A stretch of 64,000 nt of DNA from assembly GCF_020181035.1 (NCBI RefSeq), contig NZ_JAIQYY010000004.1, forward strand, positions 333,385-397,384, given 5' to 3'. Positions 7,926-15,350 of this stretch are shown here, in pieces (position 1 is the stretch's first letter; the number at the start of each line of letters is the position of its first letter). Position numbers and translations under genes: made by a program. The notes under the pieces are model-generated. The model was not told where the DNA came from. It did not search any database and worked only from the letters and a program-made list of their open reading frames with translations. The stretch comes from Streptomyces sp. CoH27. GTDB taxonomy: Bacteria; Actinomycetota; Actinomycetes; Streptomycetales; Streptomycetaceae.

Positions 7926-9359
7926 TCAGTCGGCGGTCCGGCCGAGCTGGACGTTCTCCAGGATCCCGGCCGCGTCGGGCACGAGGATCGCCATCGAGTA
8001 GTAGGCGGTGACCAGGTAATTGATGACGGCCTGCTCGTTGATGCCCATGAAGCGCACGTTCAGGCCCGGCTGGAACTCCTCCGGGATGCCGGTCTGGTAC
8101 AGGCCGATGACGCCCTGGTCGGCCTCGCCGGTGCGCAGCGCGATGATGCTCGTGGTGTGGTCGTCGCTGATCGGGATCTTGCTGCACGGATAGATCGGCA
8201 CCCCGCGCCAGGCCGGCACCTCGTGCCCGTCGACGCTCGCGGTGCCGGGCATCAGACCGCGCCGGTTGCACTGGCGGAAGAAGGCCGCGATCGCCTTCGG
8301 GTGGGCGAGGAACACCTTGGTCTTGCGCCGCATGGACAGCAGCTCGTCCATGTCGTCCGGGCAGGGCGGGCCGGTGAAGGTGCTGATCCGCTGGCCGTAG
8401 TCGACGTTGTGCAGCAGCCCGAACTCGCGGTTGTTGACCAGCTCCCACTCCTGGCGCTCGCGGATCTCCTCCACGGTCAGGCGCAGCTGCTGCTGCGTCT
8501 GGTCCATGGGGTGGTTGTAGAGATCGGCGATGCGGGTGTGCACCCGCAGCACGGTCTGGGTGAGGGACAACTCGTATTCGCGCGGGGCGAGTTCGTAGTC
8601 CACGAAGCCGCCCTGCAGGGTCGGCTCGCCGGTGTGGCCGGCCTGCACCGGCACCTCGGCCTCGCCCTTGCGGTTCACGGGCTTGCGCTGCCGCTCGACG
8701 TACGCCTGGAGATGCGCGGCGAGGGACGGCGCCCGGTCGGTGACCTCCCGGACGACGTTCCACGGCAGGGCGAGGACCACGCCCGGGGTGTCGGCCCGCA
8801 CCGAGGACAGCCACAGCGGGTCGGACTGGCCGACCGCCTCGTCGCCCATCTGGTCGCCCGCGGTGACGACGCCGGTGATCTCCTCGTCGCCGTACTTGCC
8901 GTTGGTGAAGCGGGTGAAACGGCCGTGGACGACGAGGTACGCCTCGGTGACGGGCTGGCCGGCCTCGAACAGCACCTGCCCGGCGCGCACCTCGCGGGGC
9001 TGGAAGCGTCCGGCGATCTCCTGCAGGACCTCGCCGTCGGGGTAGCCGCGCAGGATCGGCAGCTCGGTCAGGGTCTCCGGGATGACCCGGATGTCGTCGG
9101 CGCCGTTGTGCTCGAAGTGCACCCGGCCGCGTCCGGTGCGCAGCTGGAGCCGGCGGTTGACCCGGTAGGTGCCGCCCTTGACGTCCACCCACGGCAGGGT
9201 CTTCAGCAGCCATCGGGAGGTGATGGCCTGCATCTGCGGTTCGGACTTGGTGGTGGTGGTGAGCTGGCGTGCCGCCCGGGTGCTCAGGCTGGTGAGCTGT
9301 CCGTCCGGGTCGGGGACGGGTTCATCGATGACGGAACCGGTGGCGTCCGGTGTGGACAC
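7926..9359 (-). CDS. Family 2B encapsulin shell protein with inserted cyclic-nucleotide-binding-like domain (EshA/SCO7699-like)
   Basis: 477 aa. Residues ~20-97 and ~240-465 form the HK97-type shell fold ([53 protein letters not shown]). Residues ~98-205 are a Crp-like domain inserted in the shell ([31 protein letters not shown]). Family 2B shells package terpene cyclases and the next gene is one, so this is the 2-MIB compartment. The usual phosphate-binding Arg of the cNMP cassette is absent: [16 protein letters not shown] stands where PRxA is expected. Start GTG at 9359 follows GGAGGG. Older annotations call such proteins transcriptional regulators, but no DNA-binding domain is present. Confidence 0.93.
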   Translation of the reverse strand: MSTPDATGSVIDEPVPDPDGQLTSLSTRAARQLTTTTKSEPQMQAITSRWLLKTLPWVDVKGGTYRVNRRLQLRTGRGRVHFEHNGADDIRVIPETLTELPILRGYPDGEVLQEIAGRFQPREVRAGQVLFEAGQPVTEAYLVVHGRFTRFTNGKYGDEEITGVVTAGDQMGDEAVGQSDPLWLSSVRADTPGVVLALPWNVVREVTDRAPSLAAHLQAYVERQRKPVNRKGEAEVPVQAGHTGEPTLQGGFVDYELAPREYELSLTQTVLRVHTRIADLYNHPMDQTQQQLRLTVEEIRERQEWELVNNREFGLLHNVDYGQRISTFTGPPCPDDMDELLSMRRKTKVFLAHPKAIAAFFRQCNRRGLMPGTASVDGHEVPAWRGVPIYPCSKIPISDDHTTSIIALRTGEADQGVIGLYQTGIPEEFQPGLNVRFMGINEQAVINYLVTAYYSMAILVPDAAGILENVQLGRTAD

Positions 9360-9756
9360 ATTCCCTCCAGCGGGGCGCAACGGGGGTGACGGGATTGGTC
9401 GGTGGTGCTCCGGGTGGAGCTGCGCACGGACCAGCCAAACAGGCCGGATGATCACCGGGTAAGGCGTGAAAGGGGCGGTTGAGCGCGCGGGTTGTGCAAA
9501 CTTGCCGTTCGCGTCAAACAGTCGGGGCGCGGCTGTGTGCACGCTTCCGGTCGCCTCCGCGCAGGGGTTTGTGGGCCGCTCTTCACCCGTCCGAGCGAAC
9601 TGATGGTGTCCGCAACCTCACTCTCCGCGACCCTTTGCGCGGCCGGCGCCGGCCCCGGCCGCTCGGCGCGCGGGCCGACGGGTGGATGGCTAGCGTGAGC
9701 AGCGGGGTGGGCAAGCGGGAGTAACCGGGACATACAGCACCAGGAGGGCCGTGACC
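9360..9756. promoter_or_regulatory. Divergent intergenic region: 2-MIB operon promoter side and VOC gene promoter side
   Basis: 397 bp without a gene. It holds the 5' region of the 2-MIB operon (minus strand, start 9359) and of the VOC gene (plus strand, start 9757). The part near 9460-9530 is less GC-rich and is the best place for the minus-strand promoter, but no -35/-10 pair is clear enough to name. An AGGAGG at 9742-9747 serves the VOC gene. Confidence 0.5.
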
Positions 9757-10551
9757 ATGGCCGTGCAACCCGAGGGAACGCCCTGTTGGGCCGACGCGAT
9801 GTTCAGTGACGTCGAGGGAGCCAAGCGCTTCTACGGCGACGTCCTCGGCTGGACCTTCGGCGAGTCGTCGCCGGAGTACGGCAACTACACGCAGGCCTAT
9901 GCGAACGGCAAGGCGGTGGCCGCCGTCGTCCCGCCCATGCCCGGCCAGGAGGGCCAGTCGCGATGGTGCCTCTACCTCGCCTCGCCGGACGCCGCCGCCA
10001 CCGCCCGGAAGATCCGGGACAACGGCGGCGAGGTGCTGATGGAGCCGATGAAGGTGGGCGACTTCGGCACCATGTGTCTGGCCCGGGAGCCCAGTGGAAC
10101 CGTGTTCGGCGTCTGGCAGGGCGGCACCCACGAGGGCTTCGAGGCGATCGGGACCCCGGGCGCCTACTGCTGGGCCGAGGTCTTCACCCGGGAACCGGAG
10201 AAGGCCGACACCTTCCTGTCCGCCGTCTTCCCGTACCGGATGAAACAGATGGAGGACCAGGCGATCGACTACCGGATGTTCGACGTGGCCGGCCGGACCG
10301 TGCTCGGCCGGATGAAGATGACCGACGACTTCCCGCCCGAGGTGCCGTCGTACATCAATCTCTACTTCAGCGTCGACGACTGCGACCAGGCGGTGGAGCG
10401 CGCCGTCAAGCTCGGCGGCGTCCTGCGCTTCGGGCCGATGAGCAGCCCCTTCGGCCGGTTCGCGGCGCTGAGCGACCCGCAGGGCGCGGACTTCTCGGTG
10501 ATCGACACCGCGACCACCGAAGGGGAGATGCCGGCGGTCAGGGACGTCTGA
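9757..10551 (+). CDS. VOC family protein with two tandem glyoxalase/bleomycin-resistance domains
   Basis: 264 aa. The first VOC half begins TPCWADAMFSDVEGAKRFYGDVLGWTFGE, and the second begins GAYCWAEVFTREPEKADTFLSAVFPY, each ending with a GTVFGVW- or GADFSVID-type strand. Proteins of this two-module type are abundant in actinomycetes; substrates are mostly unknown. ATG 9757 is preferred over the GTG at 9751 because it sits nine bases after AGGAGG. Metal ligands cannot be assigned with confidence from sequence alone. Confidence 0.88.
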   Translation: MAVQPEGTPCWADAMFSDVEGAKRFYGDVLGWTFGESSPEYGNYTQAYANGKAVAAVVPPMPGQEGQSRWCLYLASPDAAATARKIRDNGGEVLMEPMKVGDFGTMCLAREPSGTVFGVWQGGTHEGFEAIGTPGAYCWAEVFTREPEKADTFLSAVFPYRMKQMEDQAIDYRMFDVAGRTVLGRMKMTDDFPPEVPSYINLYFSVDDCDQAVERAVKLGGVLRFGPMSSPFGRFAALSDPQGADFSVIDTATTEGEMPAVRDV

Positions 10552-10617
10552 GGGCGGTGCGCGCGACCGGCGGGGTGCCGGGGAGGCCGTCCGCGTGCCC
10601 ATGGCATGATCGTGCGC

Positions 10618-11298
10618 ATGCGTGAACGTGTGGTGGCCGCGTGCGACGGGGCTTCGAAGGGAAACCCCGGACCGGCCGGATGGGCATGGGTGATCTCCGA
10701 CGACGAGCGGACCCCGGCCCGCTGGGAGGCCGGCCCGCTCGGCCGGGCCACCAACAACGTCGCCGAACTCACCGCTCTGGAGCGTCTGCTCTCGGCGGTC
10801 GAGCCGGATGTGCCGCTGGAGATCCGCATGGACTCCCAGTACGCGATGAAGGCCGTCACCACCTGGCTGCCCGGCTGGAAGCGCAACGGCTGGAAGACGT
10901 CCGCCGGCAAACCCGTCGCCAACCAGGACCTCGTCGTCCGCATCGACGCGCTCCTCGACGGCCGCACGGTCGAGTTCCGCTACGTCCCGGCCCACCAGGT
11001 CGACGGCGACCCGTTGAACGACTTCGCCGACCGCGCGGCCAGCCAGGCGGCCTCCGTGCAGGAGGAGGCCGGCAGCGTGCTCGGCTCCCCGGAGCCGCCG
11101 GCCTCGCCCGACACCCCGAAGGCGGCCGCCCCGCGGAGGAAGGCGCCCCGCCGCGCCGGCGGCGGGGCCTCCTCCCGCACGATCAAGGCGAAGTTCCCCG
11201 GCCGCTGCCTGTGCGGCCGCGCCTACGCGGCCGGCGAGTCCATCGCCAAGAACGCGCAGGGCTGGGGCCACCCGGAGTGCCGTACCGCCGAGGCCTGA
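10618..11298 (+). CDS. rnhA: Ribonuclease HI with C-terminal Cys/His extension
   Basis: Cleaves RNA in RNA/DNA hybrids. The DEDD active site is complete: D10 in CDGASKGNPGPAG, E50 in NNVAELTAL, D72 in MDSQYA, D138 in NDFADRAA. After residue ~150 comes a linker rich in Pro/Ala/Arg and then a ~40-residue tail with C197-x-C199 and H218-x-x-C221, which looks like a small zinc-binding module. E. coli RNase HI is 155 aa and lacks this tail. The start at 10618 gives the family N terminus; 10606 is possible. Confidence 0.88.
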   Translation: MRERVVAACDGASKGNPGPAGWAWVISDDERTPARWEAGPLGRATNNVAELTALERLLSAVEPDVPLEIRMDSQYAMKAVTTWLPGWKRNGWKTSAGKPVANQDLVVRIDALLDGRTVEFRYVPAHQVDGDPLNDFADRAASQAASVQEEAGSVLGSPEPPASPDTPKAAAPRRKAPRRAGGGASSRTIKAKFPGRCLCGRAYAAGESIAKNAQGWGHPECRTAEA

Positions 11299-11308
11299 TC
11301 GGCCTTCC

Positions 11309-12130
11309 TCAGCTGTCGAAGGTGTAGAACTTCGTGTGGTCCAGCAGGTCCGCCGGGCGTACGTCGTTCCACGGCTTCATCGTCTCGTCCAGGTCGACGA
11401 CGTCCGGCGTGCCGCCCGTCGGGACGTAGCCCGCGTCCGGGTGCCGGCGCTGCCACTCGGCCCACAGCTTGTCGACGTAGGCGTGGTGCAGCCAGAACAC
11501 CGGGTCGTTGGGGGAGACCCCGGTGGCCATCTGCCCGCCGACCCAGACATGGACCCGGTTGTGCAGATTGACCCCGCGCCACCCCTCCAGGTTGTTGCGG
11601 AAGCCGTCCGAGGCGCTGTTGTAGGGCGCCATGTCGTACGTCGACATGGACAGCACCGACTCCACCTCCGCACGGGTCGGCAGCTCGCGCACGGCCGTGC
11701 CGAGCGAGCGGCGCAGGAACGTACGGCCGTCCACCCGCACGTTCATCGGCCAGTTGCCGGCCGCCGCGGCGAACGGACCGTCCATCACCCGGCCGTCCGT
11801 ACTGCGCCCGGTGCCGCCGAGGAAGTCCGGCGCCCACAGCGAGGCGCGCACGGTGCGGTCCGTGCTCCAGTCCCAGTACGGCAGGGCGACCGAGGAGTCC
11901 ACCGACTGCAGCGCCTGTTCGAAGTCGAGCAGGAATCTGCGGTGCCAGGGCAGGAAGGACGGGGAGCGGTGGCCGGTGCGCTCGCCGGTGTCTGTGTCCG
12001 ACATGATGAACTCGTTGTGCGTGCGGACGAAGTCGTCGTAGCGTCCGCTGTGCTTGAGCGCGAGGACCGCGTCGACGAATCGCTTCTTCTCGTCGGTGGT
12101 CAGGGTGGCTTGGTTCTTGCGTACGGTCAT
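11309..12130 (-). CDS. melC2: Tyrosinase (monophenol monooxygenase)
   Basis: Type 3 copper enzyme that hydroxylates tyrosine and oxidises dopa to dopaquinone for melanin. At 273 aa it has the standard Streptomyces length, and all six copper ligands are in place: CuA H38, H54, H63 (RTHNEF, GHRSPSFLPWH) and CuB H190, H194, H216 (NLHNRVH, WLHHAYVD). There is no signal peptide; export and copper loading depend on the MelC1 caddie encoded 35 bp upstream in the same operon. It is convergent with rnhA, stops 10 bp apart. Confidence 0.97.
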   Translation of the reverse strand: MTVRKNQATLTTDEKKRFVDAVLALKHSGRYDDFVRTHNEFIMSDTDTGERTGHRSPSFLPWHRRFLLDFEQALQSVDSSVALPYWDWSTDRTVRASLWAPDFLGGTGRSTDGRVMDGPFAAAAGNWPMNVRVDGRTFLRRSLGTAVRELPTRAEVESVLSMSTYDMAPYNSASDGFRNNLEGWRGVNLHNRVHVWVGGQMATGVSPNDPVFWLHHAYVDKLWAEWQRRHPDAGYVPTGGTPDVVDLDETMKPWNDVRPADLLDHTKFYTFDS

Positions 12131-12165
12131 GGTGCGTGAAGCTCCGGAATTCCTTGCGGCGGCGG

Positions 12166-12570
12166 TCAGTTGGCGGGAACGGGCATCTGCATGGGCAGCA
12201 GCTGGGCGCCCTGGAGCTCGTCCACCGCGGCCCGGGCGGCGGCGCGCGGGGTGGCCACCGGGGCGTAGTGGCTGACGACGCTGATCCAGGTGCCGTCGGC
12301 GTTCCGCATCAGGTGCAGCTGGACACCGTCGATCAACACCTCGAATCCGCCCCCGTGTTCGTGGTGGTGACCGCCCCCGCCCATCGGACGGCCCTGTATC
12401 CGGCGGCCCTTGTAGACCTCGTCGAAGTTCTCATGGGGCTCCGGCATCGGCATGGGGTGCGCGTGGTCCGCCGCCGAGGCGGCGGGCGCGGCGATCACGC
12501 CGGCGGCGGTGGCCGTCGCGGCCAGGGCTGCCGCGGCGGTGAGCGCGCGGCGACGGCTGATGTCGGGCAT
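12166..12570 (-). CDS. melC1: Tyrosinase cofactor / copper caddie protein
   Basis: 134 aa with a twin-arginine signal ([20 protein letters not shown], cleaved near AASA). It forms a complex with apo-tyrosinase, delivers copper and carries it through the Tat system. The mature part is rich in Met and His ([23 protein letters not shown]), as expected for copper transfer. The ATG at 12570 has an AGGAGG-like site just upstream. It heads the melC operon. Confidence 0.95.
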   Translation of the reverse strand: MPDISRRRALTAAAALAATATAAGVIAAPAASAADHAHPMPMPEPHENFDEVYKGRRIQGRPMGGGGHHHEHGGGFEVLIDGVQLHLMRNADGTWISVVSHYAPVATPRAAARAAVDELQGAQLLPMQMPVPAN

Positions 12571-12909
12571 GCGGGTCCTCCTGGAGGGTGCTTTCCGTGG
12601 TGACCAGGCATGCCTATCGGGGCCTTCGGGACGGGAAGAAATCGCCCGGAACCGGTTGGCTACGATCCGGACAAGTAACCACATGTCGTGCAGAGTTGAA
12701 CGAAGTTGATCTTGCTGTCGTCGATGCCGATCTGCTCCGGAACAGGGAATTCCTTGCCCCGCCGGCCGCCTTTTCGGTGATCTTTCTCGGGTTCCGTCCG
12801 TCCGAGTGGCCCTGCTCACCACGCCAAACTGGCGCGATCGAAAGGCTCGCCCCGCCTGCTACCCTGCGGTCCCGTCCGGCCACGTTCAGTGATGTACAGG
12901 GGTGTCTGC
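12571..12909. promoter_or_regulatory. Divergent promoter region of melC operon and flavin monooxygenase gene
   Basis: 339 bp with no gene. It is noticeably less GC-rich around 12640-12800 (GTAACCACATG, AGTTGAACGAAGTTGATC), a typical promoter zone for the melC operon on the minus strand. AGGGG at 12898-12902 is the ribosome-binding site that selects GTG 12910 for the plus-strand gene. No clear operator palindrome was seen. Confidence 0.5.
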
Positions 12910-14088
12910 GTGAAGGTCGTCTGTGCCGGGGGCGGGCCCGCGGGTCTGTACCTCGCCATCCTGCTGAAGCGGCAGAACCCGTCGCACGACATCACCGTCC
13001 ACGAGCGCAACCGCGAGGGCTCGACCTACGGCTGGGGCGTGACGTACTGGCACAGCCTCCTCGACCGGCTCCAGGAGCACGACCCCGACTCGGCGCGGGC
13101 GATCGCGGACGCCTCCGTCCGCTGGAGCGACGGCGTCGCCCACGTCCGCGGCCTGTCGACCCGTCACCACGGGGACGAGGGCTTCGGCATCGGCCGCCAC
13201 CGGCTGCTCGGCCTGCTCGCCGACCGGGCCCGCGCGCTCGGCGTACGGCTGGAGTACGAGAGCGAGCTCACCGAACCGCCCGCGGGCGCCGACCTCGTCG
13301 TCGCCGCCGACGGAGTGCACAGCGCCCTGCGCGCCCGGCACGCCGACGCCTTCGGCACCGAGATCAGCGCGGGCCGCAACCACTACATCTGGCTCGGTAC
13401 CACCAAGGTCTTCGACGCCTTCACCTTCGCCTTCACCGAGACCGCCCACGGCTGGATCTGGGCCTACGGCTACGGCTACGGCGACGGGCACAGCACGTGC
13501 GTCGTCGAGTGCGACCCGCAGACCTTCACCGGCCTCGGCCTGGACCGGGCGGACGTGGCCGAGGGGCTCACCCTGCTGGAGAAACTCTTCGCGGACGTCC
13601 TCGACGGCCCCCCGCTCATCGGCCGCCCCGGCGCCGGCTGGCTGACCTTCCGCACCCTCACCAACCGCACCTGGCACCACGGCAACGTGGTGCTGCTCGG
13701 CGACGCGGCCCACACCACTCACTACTCCATCGGCGCCGGCACCACCCTCGCCCTGGAGGACGCCATGTGCCTCGCCGACGCCCTGCACACCCACGCCGGC
13801 CTCCCCGAGGCCCTCGCCGCCTACGAACGCCGCCGCATGTCCGAGCTGTTGTCCGCGCAGAGCGCCGCCCGCTACAGCGCCCGCTGGTACGAGAACCTGC
13901 CCCCGCACCGGATGTTCGCCCTGCTCGGCCAGCGCCACTCACCGCTGCTGCCGTACGTCCCGCCGCAGGCGTACTACGGCCTCGACAAGGCGGCCGGACA
14001 GCTGGAGGCGCTGCGCCGGTTCAAGCGGTGGCTCGGACCGCGGGTGGCCGGCGCCCTGCACGCCCGGTCCGCCCCCCGCCGCGGCTAG
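12910..14088 (+). CDS. FAD-dependent aromatic monooxygenase (group A; salicylyl-CoA 5-hydroxylase / 2-aminobenzoyl-CoA monooxygenase-like)
   Basis: 392 aa. Dinucleotide-binding motif GGGPAG close to the N terminus with ER at the end of strand 2 (VHERNREGSTYGWGVTYW), DG motif DLVVAADGVHSALR, and GD motif VVLLGDAAHTTHYSIGAGTTLALEDA. The STYGWGVTYW segment points to the acyl-CoA-linked aromatic hydroxylase subgroup rather than phenol hydroxylases. Substrate is unproven. GTG 12910 has a good ribosome-binding site; an upstream GTG at 12889 does not. The lipase gene follows after 66 bp on the same strand. Confidence 0.85.
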   Translation: MKVVCAGGGPAGLYLAILLKRQNPSHDITVHERNREGSTYGWGVTYWHSLLDRLQEHDPDSARAIADASVRWSDGVAHVRGLSTRHHGDEGFGIGRHRLLGLLADRARALGVRLEYESELTEPPAGADLVVAADGVHSALRARHADAFGTEISAGRNHYIWLGTTKVFDAFTFAFTETAHGWIWAYGYGYGDGHSTCVVECDPQTFTGLGLDRADVAEGLTLLEKLFADVLDGPPLIGRPGAGWLTFRTLTNRTWHHGNVVLLGDAAHTTHYSIGAGTTLALEDAMCLADALHTHAGLPEALAAYERRRMSELLSAQSAARYSARWYENLPPHRMFALLGQRHSPLLPYVPPQAYYGLDKAAGQLEALRRFKRWLGPRVAGALHARSAPRRG

Positions 14089-14154
14089 CCGGATCCCCGG
14101 TCCCCCCCCGAAATCCCCCCACCGAATCCCCCCCACACGCAAGGAGCCCTGCCC
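14089..14154 (+). other. C-tract-rich spacer between monooxygenase and lipase genes
   Basis: The 66-bp spacer holds three runs of C (about nine, six and seven) separated by CCGAAA/ACCGAAT, followed by an AAGGAG ribosome-binding site. Such runs are slippage-prone. No hairpin was seen. Confidence 0.7.
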
Positions 14155-14976
14155 ATGACCGTGCCCGAAGTGTTCGACCGGACCACGCCCGGCTACAGCG
14201 TGCAACGCGCCTACTGGCTGGCCCGCGCGGCCGACCTCGCCTACAAGGACCGTGCCGTCATCGAGGACCAGGCCGCGAAGTGGGGTTTCGGCCAGGTGCG
14301 GCACCACGAGACCCGGTTCACCCCGCCGTTCCCGCTGCAGGACACCCAGGCGTACACGATGGCCGGCGACCGGATGATCGTCACCGCGTTCCGCGGTACC
14401 GAACCCACCCAGATCAAGGACTGGCTCACCGACGCCACGACCCCGCCGGTCACCGGCCCCGGCGGCAACGGACACGTCCACCACGGCTTCGCCGAGGCCT
14501 TGCGCTCGGTGTACCCGGACATCGCCGACACGCTCGCGGACCTGCGCACCGACGGACAGACCCTGTACTTCACCGGGCACAGCCTGGGCGGCGCCCTCGC
14601 CATGCTCGCCGGTGCCCGGATGTACCTGGAGAAGCCGCACCTCGCGGCCGACGGCATCTACACCTTCGGCCAGCCGCGCACCTGCGACCCGGTGCTCGCC
14701 GAGGCGTTCCACCAAGGCCTCGGCCGGTGCACGTACCGCTTCGTGAACAACAACGACATCGTCCCCCAGCTGCCGCCCGAGCCCGTCTTCACCCATGTCC
14801 GTGCGCTGCGTTACATCGACTCCAAGGGCAAGCTGCACGACAGCATGCCGATGTTCTCGGCCCTCACCGACCGGGCCGCGGGGCTGACCGCCGACGTCTT
14901 CGCGCCCGCGTCCGACGGAATCCGCGACCACTTCATGCACAACTACCTGGCGGCCCTGGAGAAGAACCTGGGCTGA
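14155..14976 (+). CDS. Class 3 lipase family protein
   Basis: 273-aa alpha/beta hydrolase. Catalytic triad: S143 in GHSLGG, D201 in NNNDIVPQLP, H262 near the C terminus (DHFMHNYL). The block AFRGTEPTQIKDWLTD is the conserved strand before the oxyanion region. No signal peptide is visible, so it is probably cytoplasmic or exported by other means. Similar to fungal-type class 3 triacylglycerol lipases. It may be co-transcribed with the upstream monooxygenase; a functional link is not evident. Confidence 0.88.
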   Translation: MTVPEVFDRTTPGYSVQRAYWLARAADLAYKDRAVIEDQAAKWGFGQVRHHETRFTPPFPLQDTQAYTMAGDRMIVTAFRGTEPTQIKDWLTDATTPPVTGPGGNGHVHHGFAEALRSVYPDIADTLADLRTDGQTLYFTGHSLGGALAMLAGARMYLEKPHLAADGIYTFGQPRTCDPVLAEAFHQGLGRCTYRFVNNNDIVPQLPPEPVFTHVRALRYIDSKGKLHDSMPMFSALTDRAAGLTADVFAPASDGIRDHFMHNYLAALEKNLG

Positions 14977-15055
14977 GCCGGGGCCGACGGACCGGCCTGC
15001 TCGGCGAACTCGCTCTCGTGCAGGCCGGACCGGCCACGGAAGGCCGGCTCGGGAC

Positions 15056-15215
15056 TCAGCGCTCCTCGCCCGGCCCGGTGAGCAGGGCCTCGGCGGACCT
15101 GCGGAAGGCAGCGACGAGCCGGCCGGTGTCCGTCGCGCGGGTTGCGAGGACGACATGGCTCGGCTCGACCCCGCGCAGCGGGACCGTGGTGCACTTCGGC
15201 TTCCGCGGCCGGTTC
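15056..15215 (-). pseudogene. C-terminal remnant of a LysR-family regulator
   Basis: Reading leftwards to a stop at 15056, about 50 codons encode VPLRGVEPSHVVLATRATDTGRLVAAF and a short tail, which resembles the last strands and helix of a LysR effector domain. Nothing upstream of about 15215 continues the family; the sequence there belongs to a different gene on the other strand. With no HTH or start it cannot function. Assignment rests on a short match, so moderate confidence. Confidence 0.55.
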
Positions 15216-15227
15216 GCCGGGGCCGGC

Positions 15228-15329
15228 ATGCCCGCGTCGAGCGCGCCGACCCGCACGCTCCTCGGCTGGGAGCCGCGCGAGACCGGATTCCTCGCGGACC
15301 TGGACGAGGGGCACTGCTTCCAGGCCTAG
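15228..15329 (+). pseudogene. C-terminal remnant of an SDR/NAD-dependent epimerase-type oxidoreductase
   Basis: The 33 residues PASSAPTRTLLGWEPRETGF..LDEGHCF match the C terminus of atypical SDR (NmrA/epimerase-like) proteins, where the segment SSxxTRxxLGWxP is highly conserved. The reading frame upstream is unrelated. With the LysR remnant facing away on its left, this looks like a divergent LysR/SDR pair whose 5' halves and promoter were deleted. Confidence 0.6.
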
Positions 15330-15350
15330 TCGGCTTCCAGGCCTGGTCGG
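15317..15350. repeat. 17-bp tandem repeat across the convergent stop codons
   Basis: CTTCCAGGCCTAGTCGG (15317-15333) is followed directly by the same 17 bp with one change, A to G (15334-15350). The TAG in copy 1 ends the SDR remnant on the plus strand, and the overlapping CTA is the stop of the cholesterol oxidase-like gene on the minus strand. Confidence 0.9.

Noticed and set aside
7926..9359. Crp/Fnr transcription regulator
   Set aside because: There is no HTH; the flanking sequence is an HK97-type encapsulin shell.
14089..14154. C-runs as a G-quadruplex or contingency locus
   Set aside because: Runs are intergenic and irregular; nothing shows phase variation.
12588..15329. 913-codon plus-strand frame across monooxygenase and lipase
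   Set aside because: Out of frame with both real genes; only its last 33 codons (SDR remnant) are meaningful.
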